The notes beneath the pieces are model-generated. The model was given only the letters and a program-made list of their open reading frames with translations. It did not search any database and was not told the origin of the DNA. Below are positions 8,811 through 16,544 of a stretch of 64,000 nucleotides of DNA, one piece after another; within the stretch, counting starts at the first letter, position 1, and every line of letters begins with the position of its first letter. This stretch comes from Olivibacter sitiensis DSM 17696 (lineage in GTDB: Bacteria; Bacteroidota; Bacteroidia; Sphingobacteriales; Sphingobacteriaceae), in contig NZ_ATZA01000006.1 of the NCBI RefSeq assembly GCF_000427965.1, forward strand, positions 10,360-74,359, read 5' to 3'. A program made the position numbers and the translations under genes.

Positions 8811-10031
8811 ATGAGAAGAAGAGAACTATTGAAATATTTATCGGTCGTGCCTGTTGGCGGAGCGATGAGCCAATATGTTGATTTTGGCAACGAAGACCAT
8901 CGTGTTTTGTCAAAGGCGCCTCGCAATCTGTTTGAGGAGTTAGGTGTGCGGACCTTTATCAATGCCGCAGGAACTTATACTGCAATGACTGGTTCACTGA
9001 TGCGTGAAGAGACGCTGGAAGCCATTAATTATAGCGCACAGGATTTTTGTATGTTGGACGACTTGCAGGATAAGGTGGGCGAACGGATCGCTAAAATGGT
9101 ACATGCAGAGTCCGCCGTTATTACCTCGGGCTGTTTTTCTGCCTTGACATTAGGCCTTGCGGGTATATTGACAGGTAACGATCCGGATAAGGTATCTCTA
9201 TTGCCACATATTGATGGTACCGATATCAAATCAGAGGTGATTTGCCAAAAAGGACATAATATCGGCTATGGGCGGGCGCTAAAAAACACGGGCTGTAAAA
9301 TTGTTTTGGTAGAAACTGCGGAAGAAGCAAAGAATGCTATCAATGAGCGGACAGCGATGATGTTTTTTGTACACATCATGTCAGACCAAGGTCAGATACA
9401 ACATCAAGAATGGTTAGATATAGCAAAAAAGTACGATATCCCGACAATGATTGATATGGCTGCCGACGTTCCGCCTGTCTCCAATCTTTGGAGATTCAAC
9501 GACATGGGTTTTGACTTGGTATGCGTCTCTGGAGGGAAAGCAATGAGAGGCCCTCAAAGTGCGGGCATACTTATGGGAAAGAAAGCCCTCATCGATGCAA
9601 CGCGTTTAAACATGTTTCCCAGGGGAGATACCATAGGAAGAGGAATGAAGGTAAACAAGGAAGAAATATTGGGGATGTATGTTGCGTTGGAGAAGTTCAT
9701 GAATTTGGACCACGAGAAAGAATGGAAAGCCCAAGAAGCAAGTGTAAACCATATTATCAAAGCAGTAAAATCGGTATCGGATAATATTTTTACAGAAATT
9801 GTCGTGCCTCCTTTGGGCAATGTAACACCTACTTTGCACATGAACTGGGATGCAGATAAAATCAAAATCAACGGCAAAGAATTGCAACGACGACTTCGGG
9901 AAGGAAATCCTTCTATAGAAATAGCGAGTAGTGAAGATAATAAACTGGTGCTTACCGTATGGATGCTAAAGCCCGGCCAAGAGAAGATAGTTGCTGTCCG
10001 ATTAAAAGAGGAAATGCTAAAAATGGTTTAA
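8811..10031 (+). CDS. SelA-like/DgaE-type PLP-dependent enzyme with Tat-like signal
   Basis: Fold-type I PLP enzyme related to selenocysteine synthase SelA and to D-glucosaminate-6-phosphate ammonia lyase (DgaE). Diagnostic sequence: LGVRTFINAAGTYTAMTGSLM near the N-terminus, the cofactor-ring Asp candidate D215 in MIDMAAD, and the Schiff-base Lys243 in VSGGKAMRGPQ. The N-terminus MRRRELLKYLSV is a twin-arginine-like signal with a short hydrophobic stretch, although a classical AxA cleavage site is not obvious, so export is probable rather than certain. Length 406 is standard. It is the last gene of a compact same-strand group with exported RidA and exported amidohydrolase; a Tat route would fit a cofactor-loaded enzyme exported folded. 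The likely reaction is beta-elimination with release of ammonia; the substrate is unknown. Confidence 0.85.
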   Translation: MRRRELLKYLSVVPVGGAMSQYVDFGNEDHRVLSKAPRNLFEELGVRTFINAAGTYTAMTGSLMREETLEAINYSAQDFCMLDDLQDKVGERIAKMVHAESAVITSGCFSALTLGLAGILTGNDPDKVSLLPHIDGTDIKSEVICQKGHNIGYGRALKNTGCKIVLVETAEEAKNAINERTAMMFFVHIMSDQGQIQHQEWLDIAKKYDIPTMIDMAADVPPVSNLWRFNDMGFDLVCVSGGKAMRGPQSAGILMGKKALIDATRLNMFPRGDTIGRGMKVNKEEILGMYVALEKFMNLDHEKEWKAQEASVNHIIKAVKSVSDNIFTEIVVPPLGNVTPTLHMNWDADKIKINGKELQRRLREGNPSIEIASSEDNKLVLTVWMLKPGQEKIVAVRLKEEMLKMV

Positions 10032-10090
10032 GATATATGAGCTCATAAGCCCGCTTCTGTGAGTCAAACTAACTCCGTGTATGTTTTTTT

Positions 10091-10112
10091 GAGTAGCCTT
10101 TCTAGGCTACTC
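10091..10112 (+). terminator. Hairpin after the PLP-enzyme gene
   Basis: Perfect 8-bp stem (GAGTAGCC / GGCTACTC) with a 6-base loop, 59 bases past the stop, followed by an AT-rich tail (attattcc). A run of seven T lies before the stem rather than after it, so termination strength is uncertain. It separates the exported-enzyme group from the next oxidoreductase. Confidence 0.55.
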
Positions 10113-10217
10113 ATTATTCCATTTAATGTTATGCAAGCGCCGTAACACGGCATATTGAAACCATACCGTGCCCTACTTGTTGTAATTTGAACTTTGTAAC
10201 ACTTAAAGCATTACACA

Positions 10218-11336
10218 ATGGATTCACGTCGCGATTTCTTGCAAAAGGTTGCCTTGACGGCTATTAGTATTCCCTTTTTTTCGTTCAGTAGGCTGTCTGC
10301 AGAACAACAAATCAGCCAGGCTCGCTACGACGGCCCAGTGCTTCGCGTGGCCATCATGGGCTTGGGCGGCTATGGCACTCGCGTAGCAGAAGCTATGCAG
10401 TCTTGCCAGCGGGCCAAACTGGTTGGCGTCATTAGTGGTACACCGGCCAAGATAAAGGCTTGGCAATCAAAATATGGCATTCCGGCCGAGAATTGTTACA
10501 ACTATGAGAATTTTGACAGTATCAAGGACAATCCCAATATCGATGCTGTATACGTGATTACCCCCAATGCCTTGCACCATGGACAGTCGCTCAGAGTGGC
10601 CGCTGCTGGTAAGCATGTGATATGTGAAAAGCCCATGGCCTTGAATGCGCGTGAGGGGCAGGAAATGATAGATGCCTGTAAAATGGCGGACGTAAAATTG
10701 CTGGTAGGGTATCGTCTGCATTTTGAACCGAAAACCTTGGAGATCATCCGGATGCGAAATGACGGTGAACTAGGGAACATCAGATTTTTTCAAGGTCTGT
10801 CTGGCTTTAGGGCGGGCGATCCCAATCAGTGGCGATTAGACAAGAAACTTGCAGGTGGCGGGGCGTTGATGGATATTGGCATATATGCCGTGAATGGTGC
10901 TCGCTATATGGTAGGAGAGGAGCCTATTTGGATCACGGCACAAGAAACCAAGACTGATACGGTTAAATTCAAGGAAGGGGTGGATGAGACGATACAGTTT
11001 CAATTGGGCTTTCCAAGCGGTGCGGTAGCATCCTGTCTGTCAACCTATAATATGGACAACCTAGATCGCTTTTTTCTCAACGGAGAAAAGGGATTTGCAG
11101 AGCTGCAGCCGTCAACTGGTTATGGACCTCTGAAAGGAAGAACGCATAAGGGAGAGCTGACACAACCGCATTACACCCATCAAACCGTTCAGATGGATGC
11201 GATGGCTGGCATCATTTTGAATGGTGATAAGCCAGTGGTGCCTGTTGACGGTGAAGAAGGGCTGAAAGATTTGAAAATCATAGATGCTATATATAGGTCT
11301 TGTAAAACGGGCGAAAGGCAAGTATTGGAGCTGTAA
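10218..11336 (+). CDS. Tat-exported Gfo/Idh/MocA-family oxidoreductase
   Basis: NAD(P)-dependent sugar-type oxidoreductase. The N-terminus holds a textbook twin-arginine motif (S3-R-R-D-F-L-Q9) followed by a hydrophobic stretch, as in the periplasmic glucose-fructose oxidoreductases, which carry a tightly bound nucleotide through Tat. Rossmann motif GLGGYG at 48-53; the family's catalytic E-K-P signature at 137-139 (ICEKPMAL); later GGGALMDIGIYAVNGARYM, the usual second-domain motif. Length 372 is normal. No own operon partner: a hairpin and 186 bases lie upstream, 165 bases downstream. It belongs functionally with the other exported redox enzymes around it. Exact substrate unknown. Confidence 0.9.
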   Translation: MDSRRDFLQKVALTAISIPFFSFSRLSAEQQISQARYDGPVLRVAIMGLGGYGTRVAEAMQSCQRAKLVGVISGTPAKIKAWQSKYGIPAENCYNYENFDSIKDNPNIDAVYVITPNALHHGQSLRVAAAGKHVICEKPMALNAREGQEMIDACKMADVKLLVGYRLHFEPKTLEIIRMRNDGELGNIRFFQGLSGFRAGDPNQWRLDKKLAGGGALMDIGIYAVNGARYMVGEEPIWITAQETKTDTVKFKEGVDETIQFQLGFPSGAVASCLSTYNMDNLDRFFLNGEKGFAELQPSTGYGPLKGRTHKGELTQPHYTHQTVQMDAMAGIILNGDKPVVPVDGEEGLKDLKIIDAIYRSCKTGERQVLEL

Positions 11337-11501
11337 AATAGTGAGTCGTTTGAGAAGACAATTGATGGTTTTCTCATAAACTAACCCTGGCATTTGATAA
11401 ACCGATTGCAAAATTTAATCTGTAATTCTGTAACTTGCATGAAGATAAGTTGTCTAAAATATGCGAAAGACGATGGAAGCTCGATAATTATCAAATCCAA
11501 A

Positions 11502-14156
11502 ATGAAGAAAAATCTATTTTTATGTTCCCTAGCGCTGTTGTTGTGCCTGGGGTTGCAAGCACAAGAGAAGGAAACGGCGAAAAATGCTGCTGATACAACT
11601 AAGAAAGCAGCCGCTGATACGACAAAAAAGGATCCACCGACGCCACCAAAACCTACTATAGCCGACAAAACAAAATCAAGTGAAAAGATTGAGGGGCTCT
11701 TTACCGTGTATAGAGATACAGTGACAGGAAACCTGCAGTTGTATGTTGCTAAAGATCAGCTAGGTAAGGGTTATATTTATCAAAGTTTTTCCATGGGCGG
11801 CCCCACCAGTTTGTTCCTCAATCAAAATATGATCAGAACAACGTGGCTTTTTGATATTCAAAAAAGTGATGACAAGGTGGAGTTTTTGCAAAAGAATACG
11901 AATTTCTATTATGACAAGGACAATGCGGTTAGCAAAGCCGCCAACGTGGATGTGGCAGATGCCGTGTTCTACTCTGAAAAAATTAGTGCCGAGGACAAGG
12001 ATGGCTATTTGATTTCCGTGGACGGACTTTTCCTTGGAGATAAACTAGATCCCGTGAAGCCCGTGTTTCCTCCGGGCATCCCTCCAGGACTGGTGTTCAA
12101 TTTGGGAAATCTCAATACTGCCAAGTCTAAGTACGAGAAAGTTCGTTCGTTCAAGAAAAATACAGATGTGGTGGTCAACTTAGCCTACGACAATCCAGCT
12201 CCGTTGAACGGTGGAGGAAAAGACATTACAGATGCACGCTACGTACGCGTGAAGATGCAGCATTCATTCCTGGAAGTGCCCGATAACGACTTTCGTCCCA
12301 GGAGGGATGATCCACGTGTAGGCTATTTTGGTGCACAAGTAGACAATCTCACATCCATTTCGCCTACCCCCTATAAGGATTTCATCAGTCGCTGGTACTT
12401 AAAGAAAAAGGACCCTACGGCAAAATTGAGTGAACCCGTAGAACCTATCGTATTTTGGATAGAAAATACTACTCCCGTAGAATACCGGGCCATTATCAAG
12501 GAAGCTGGCGAAAAATGGAACGAGGCCTTTGAGGCAGCTGGTTTCAAAAACGCCGTTGTGATGAAGCAAATGCCCGATACGGCCACGTGGGACCCGGCAG
12601 ATATTTCTTATAACGTCATCCGATGGGTGTCTTCGGCCAATCCGTCATATGGTGCCATTGGGCCAAGCTTCTATAATCCGCTCACAGGACAGATATTGGG
12701 TGCCGATATAACCGTGGAGTGGAAATCGGGCGCAGGAACTCCCGTGATGGACGATCTCTTCAACGGTGGAAATGCTGCCATGTCCCTCCCTTGGGAAAAT
12801 CCCGTTGAAGCTTCCAAGTCCATGCACGGAAACGGAATGCAGCACAACCATATGGCCTACTGTGATTTAGCACAAGGATTAAGTATGCAGTTTCAATCGG
12901 GACTGACTGCTATTGAAGCCTTGGACGCCGATTTGTCCGAAGAGCGTAGGGCAGAGCAGGTAAGGGAGATGCACAAGCAGTTTTTGTACTACCTCATCAT
13001 GCACGAAATGGGACATACTTTGGGGCTCAATCACAACATGAAGGCTACTCAGATGCTCAGCCCAAAGCAAATGAACGATGTGGCACTTACGCGTAAAATC
13101 GGCTTGCAGGGATCGGTGATGGATTACCCTCTGGTCAACGTAAGCCGCGATCGTAAAAAACAGGGCGACTATTATACGACGAAGGCAGGCCCTTACGATC
13201 TTTGGGCCATTGAATATGGCTATGCCCCATTTAGCGAGGCAGAGGAAGAGGCCCAGCTGAACAAGATATTAAGTCGCAGTACCGATCCGCAATTGGCTTT
13301 TGGCAACGATGCGGACGATATGCGTAGCCCTGGCAACGGCATAGACCCGAGAGTAAACATCTACGACCAGACCAATGACATGATGGCCTATGGTGAGGAA
13401 CGGTTCCTATTGGTCAATGACATGTTGCCCAAGCTGAAAGAGCGTTTCAGCAAGCCCAATCAAAGCTATCAGGAACTTCGGCAGCGATATTTGCAGCTCA
13501 ACGGACAACGGGCAAGCGTAGCTGCGGCGCTCAGCAGGTATATCGGTGGTGTATACGTGGATAGAAGTTTCGTGGGACAGAAGACCAGCGCCGCCCCTTT
13601 TACCCCCGTGCCCGTGGCTGAACAAAAAAAGGCATTAGAGCTACTCAATCAGTATGTGTTTGCGCCGGATGCTTTTGACGCCGATGCGCCACTCTTCCCA
13701 TACTTGCAGATACAACGTCGTGGATTCGGCTTCTTTGGCAATACGGAAGATTACAAGCCGCAAAGCAGCTTTATATCCTTGCAGTTGAGCGTATTGGCGC
13801 ATATACTTCATCCTACTACCCTGACCAGAATAAATAATAGCGGTCTATATGGCAATACCTACTCGGTAGCCGAGGTGATGAAAGATTTGACAGATGATAT
13901 CTTCGATGCCGATTTGAAGTCAGATGTCAGCCTGATACGCCAAAACTTACAGACAGAGTTTGTGAAGGCTGCCAGTGGCATCGTGGCTGCGCCGGCAGGT
14001 TATGACAACGCCAGCAAGGCAGCTGCACTTGCTACCTTGGTCAAGGTAAAGAATAAGCTGTCTGGATCGCTTTCTGGCTATGATGAGCAAACAAACGCCC
14101 ATAGGGCCAATCTGGTTTTCTTGATAGATAAAGCGACTTCCGTGAATATCAAATAG
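11502..14156 (+). CDS. Exported zinc-dependent metalloprotease (DUF5117/DUF5118 type)
   Basis: Large Bacteroidota metzincin-like peptidase. A Sec signal MKKNLFLCSLALLLCLGLQAQ starts at ATG 11502; the frame stays open to 11394 but that extra 36-residue extension lacks signal character, so the later ATG is chosen. After a Lys/Thr/Pro-rich linker come the N-terminal domain (IEGLFTVYRDTVTGNLQLYV) and the catalytic motif H501-E-M-G-H505-T-L-G-L-N-H511, the extended HExxHxxGxxH zinc signature. A Met-turn candidate is GSVMDYP about 35 residues later. 884 residues matches the family. Substrate unknown; likely processes proteins in the periplasm or outside. It converges on the GMC oxidoreductase gene with a shared terminator. 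Confidence 0.9.
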   Translation: MKKNLFLCSLALLLCLGLQAQEKETAKNAADTTKKAAADTTKKDPPTPPKPTIADKTKSSEKIEGLFTVYRDTVTGNLQLYVAKDQLGKGYIYQSFSMGGPTSLFLNQNMIRTTWLFDIQKSDDKVEFLQKNTNFYYDKDNAVSKAANVDVADAVFYSEKISAEDKDGYLISVDGLFLGDKLDPVKPVFPPGIPPGLVFNLGNLNTAKSKYEKVRSFKKNTDVVVNLAYDNPAPLNGGGKDITDARYVRVKMQHSFLEVPDNDFRPRRDDPRVGYFGAQVDNLTSISPTPYKDFISRWYLKKKDPTAKLSEPVEPIVFWIENTTPVEYRAIIKEAGEKWNEAFEAAGFKNAVVMKQMPDTATWDPADISYNVIRWVSSANPSYGAIGPSFYNPLTGQILGADITVEWKSGAGTPVMDDLFNGGNAAMSLPWENPVEASKSMHGNGMQHNHMAYCDLAQGLSMQFQSGLTAIEALDADLSEERRAEQVREMHKQFLYYLIMHEMGHTLGLNHNMKATQMLSPKQMNDVALTRKIGLQGSVMDYPLVNVSRDRKKQGDYYTTKAGPYDLWAIEYGYAPFSEAEEEAQLNKILSRSTDPQLAFGNDADDMRSPGNGIDPRVNIYDQTNDMMAYGEERFLLVNDMLPKLKERFSKPNQSYQELRQRYLQLNGQRASVAAALSRYIGGVYVDRSFVGQKTSAAPFTPVPVAEQKKALELLNQYVFAPDAFDADAPLFPYLQIQRRGFGFFGNTEDYKPQSSFISLQLSVLAHILHPTTLTRINNSGLYGNTYSVAEVMKDLTDDIFDADLKSDVSLIRQNLQTEFVKAASGIVAAPAGYDNASKAAALATLVKVKNKLSGSLSGYDEQTNAHRANLVFLIDKATSVNIK

Positions 14157-14169
14157 CTATTAATATAAC

Positions 14170-14198
14170 AAGAAAAAGGGGGCATTCCTCTTTTTCTT
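14170..14198. terminator. Bidirectional intrinsic terminator between convergent genes
   Basis: 12-bp stem (AAGAAAAAGGGG with CCTCTTTTTCTT, one G-T pair) and a 5-base loop. The arms supply A- and T-runs on both strands, so it can end transcription of the metalloprotease (plus) and the GMC oxidoreductase (minus); its right arm touches the GMC stop codon. Confidence 0.75.
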
Positions 14199-15918
14199 AA
14201 CCTTTCAACCCATTCTTTTTCATCTCTTTCACCGCATAATCTACCGCCCTTGCTGCCAGTGCCATGTAGGTGAGCGTAGGGTTTTGCGTGCCCGTGGAAG
14301 TCATGCAAGCACCGTCGGTTATAAAAACATTCTTACAGAGGTGCAGTTGGTTCCATTTGTTAAGTAGGGAAGTTTTCGGGTCGTGCCCCATACGCACGCC
14401 CCCCATCTCGTGGATGTCGTTCCCTGGTCTACGGTTGTCGTCATGTGTTTTAATATTCGTGAATCCGGCATTTTGAAACATTTCGCTCATCTGTTCATAA
14501 TAATCCTGCCTTAGTTTCCTGTCGTTCTCATCATAATCTATCGAGATACGGAGTAAAGGAACCCCCCAATCGTCTTTCTGTTGAGTGTCTAATCTAATAT
14601 GGTTGCTTTCTTTAGGGATGGTTTCTCCCATCATGTGCGAGTTTACCCGCCAAGGGCCCAGTTGGGGATTCAATAGGTTTTCGATCAATGCCTCGCCCGT
14701 AGCAGAAGTGTCCCGTACTTCGGCACGGGACGCACCAAATCCGGCGGCGTAGCCCCTTAGAAAATCTGTTTCCTGTTTGTAAACATTCCTAAATCGGGGA
14801 ATATAGCCACCTCCGGCCGGGTTTCTCCCATCCGTTTTGTACTGCAATAAACCGTCATATTCAGCAGTGATCACAGCCGTATAATTATGGAAAGCAATAT
14901 ACTTGCCCAATAACCCATTGTCATTGCCCAATCCTTGGGGGAATCGCGATGAAATGGAATTGAGTAAGATCAGGTTGGTATTCAATGCGGAGGCATTGAT
15001 AAAAATAACAGGGGCAAAAAAATCGATCTCTTCTTTGCTATTGGTATCAATGACTTTCACTCCGGTGGCACGTCCCTTGGCCTCATCATAAAGGATGGAA
15101 TGGACCACCGAAAATGGACGTAAGGTCATGTTGCCCGTTTTTTGTGCCCAAGGCAATGTGGATGAGTTACTGCTGAAATAACCCCCAAAAGGACAACCGC
15201 GTTGACAGAGTATCCGGTTCTGGCATTGTACCCTACCCTGGTCTATATGGGTTTGATTGGGTTTGGAGAGATGGGCACATCGCGCACTGATGATATGCCT
15301 ACCTTGGTATTTTTCTTTTACGGTTTTCCTGAAATGGTCTTCAACGGCATTGAGTGGAAAAGCAGGCAAGAAATCGCCATCGGGCAATTCTGCTAAGCCG
15401 TCTCTGTTTCCCGAAATTCCTGCAAAGCGCTCCACATGGCTATACCAAGGGGCAATATCGGCATAACGGATGGGCCAATCTACCGCAAAGCCATCGCGTG
15501 CAGGGCCTTCGAAGTCAAAATCACTCCAGCGTTGCGTTTGTCTGGCCCACATAAGGGATTTTCCCCCTACCTGATAGCCCCTGATCCAATCAAAGGGCTT
15601 CTCCTGTACATAAGGATGTTCTTTGTCCTTGACGAAGAAATGCTTGGCATCCTCCCGATAGGCATAACAACTAGCAGCAATGGGGTTTTCTTCTTGTTCT
15701 TTGAAGGTGAGTTGGTTGCGATGCTCAAACTCGTAAGGGTACATATTGGTGGTGGGGTAGTCTTTCACGTGCTCCACTGGTCGGCCACGTTCCAGCACCA
15801 AGGTTTTCAGCCCTTTTTCGGCTAGTTCTTTGGCCGCCCATCCGCCACTGGCACCCGAACCGATGACAATGGCATCGAATGTTCTGGCCTTTTCGCTATC
15901 TATATTGATGTTAGACAT
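14197..15918 (-). CDS. GMC-family FAD oxidoreductase (gluconate/alcohol dehydrogenase-like large subunit)
   Basis: Flavoprotein that oxidises a sugar, sugar acid or alcohol. The FAD-binding G20-S-G22-A-S-G25-G motif sits near the N-terminus, preceded by TFDAIVI and followed by an ELAEKGLKTLVLERGRP strand. The C-terminus has the GMC_oxred_C signature: HEMGGVRMGHDP, then VFITDGACMTSTGTQNPTLTYMALAARA. Cysteines CQNRILCQRGC around residue 235 resemble those of membrane-bound gluconate dehydrogenase large subunits. 573 residues is normal. It has no signal of its own; the gene just upstream (16 bases) encodes the small subunit with a Tat signal, so the complex is probably exported by hitch-hiking on that subunit, as known for gluconate 2-dehydrogenase. 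Confidence 0.92.
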   Translation of the reverse strand: MSNINIDSEKARTFDAIVIGSGASGGWAAKELAEKGLKTLVLERGRPVEHVKDYPTTNMYPYEFEHRNQLTFKEQEENPIAASCYAYREDAKHFFVKDKEHPYVQEKPFDWIRGYQVGGKSLMWARQTQRWSDFDFEGPARDGFAVDWPIRYADIAPWYSHVERFAGISGNRDGLAELPDGDFLPAFPLNAVEDHFRKTVKEKYQGRHIISARCAHLSKPNQTHIDQGRVQCQNRILCQRGCPFGGYFSSNSSTLPWAQKTGNMTLRPFSVVHSILYDEAKGRATGVKVIDTNSKEEIDFFAPVIFINASALNTNLILLNSISSRFPQGLGNDNGLLGKYIAFHNYTAVITAEYDGLLQYKTDGRNPAGGGYIPRFRNVYKQETDFLRGYAAGFGASRAEVRDTSATGEALIENLLNPQLGPWRVNSHMMGETIPKESNHIRLDTQQKDDWGVPLLRISIDYDENDRKLRQDYYEQMSEMFQNAGFTNIKTHDDNRRPGNDIHEMGGVRMGHDPKTSLLNKWNQLHLCKNVFITDGACMTSTGTQNPTLTYMALAARAVDYAVKEMKKNGLKG

Positions 15919-15934
15919 TTGTATCGTTGTTTGT

Positions 15935-16474
15935 TTAGCTTGCTACCGGCGCGTAGCCATTGTATCTTCCTGGAACCAGTTCGTATTTTTTGAGGTCTTT
16001 CATTACATATTCCGAATAGAGGAAACCCTGTATGGTATGTGATTTGACCATTTTATAAAATTCCTCCAACTTATCGGCCTTCATATTGCCTGCGTTTACT
16101 TCCTGAACAAATGCTGCCTGCTCATCAGCAGAGCCTTTTGCGAACGACTTGCCCAAGTGTTGACGCGCTTGCTTTTCAAACGACCTTATACCTTCCATAA
16201 AGTCGTGCTGGTCTTGTTCGTTATGGCAATCATCTACCATTTTCAGCACAAAAAGATGGAGATTAAACGATTTAGCCTTTGGCAGATTTTTAGTAGGCAA
16301 TATGTTTTCTACTAAGGTCGCCAATAACGTTTCAAGGTCACCGCTTATATTCAAATTAATGAGCTGTATGGATGCTTTTTTCGACGGCTCATAACATGCG
16401 GGAATCAATAGGGCTGCACCGGCCACAGTCAATAAGTGCTGAATGGCTATTCTACGGTTTATAATATTATTCAT
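15935..16474 (-). CDS. Gluconate 2-dehydrogenase subunit 3-family protein, Tat/lipoprotein signal
   Basis: Small subunit that accompanies a GMC oxidoreductase and carries its export signal. The N-terminus has twin arginines (INRRIAIQHLL, Arg7-Arg8), a hydrophobic stretch and a lipobox IPAC at residues 24-27, so it is probably Tat-exported and lipidated. The rest (LETLLATLVENILPTKNLPKAK, later GFLYSEYVMKDLKKYELVPGRYNGYAP) matches the subunit-3 family, including its closing W/Y-rich PGRYNGYAP-like end. 179 residues, typical. Transcribed ahead of the GMC gene with 16 bases between them. Confidence 0.9.
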   Translation of the reverse strand: MNNIINRRIAIQHLLTVAGAALLIPACYEPSKKASIQLINLNISGDLETLLATLVENILPTKNLPKAKSFNLHLFVLKMVDDCHNEQDQHDFMEGIRSFEKQARQHLGKSFAKGSADEQAAFVQEVNAGNMKADKLEEFYKMVKSHTIQGFLYSEYVMKDLKKYELVPGRYNGYAPVAS

Positions 16475-16514
16475 GCTGTTTTTTATCGATACAAAAACAA
16501 GTTCTAAAGTAAGA

Positions 16515-16539
16515 ATTTATTGGTAATAAACCAATAAAT
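16515..16539 (-). terminator. Hairpin at the 3' end of the polysaccharide-locus operon
   Basis: 9-bp perfect stem (ATTTATTGG / CCAATAAAT) with a 7-base loop, six bases past the stop of the GC-rich gene at 16545. The tail on the minus strand is only moderately T-rich, so this may be a weak terminator that also lets some reading into the oxidoreductase genes. Confidence 0.45.
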
Positions 16540-16544
16540 AAAAT

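Noticed and set aside
13407-13625. Several 60-110 residue frames antisense to the metalloprotease, UbiD and other genes
   Set aside because: All lie opposite well-supported genes and show no signal peptides, domains or translation signals.
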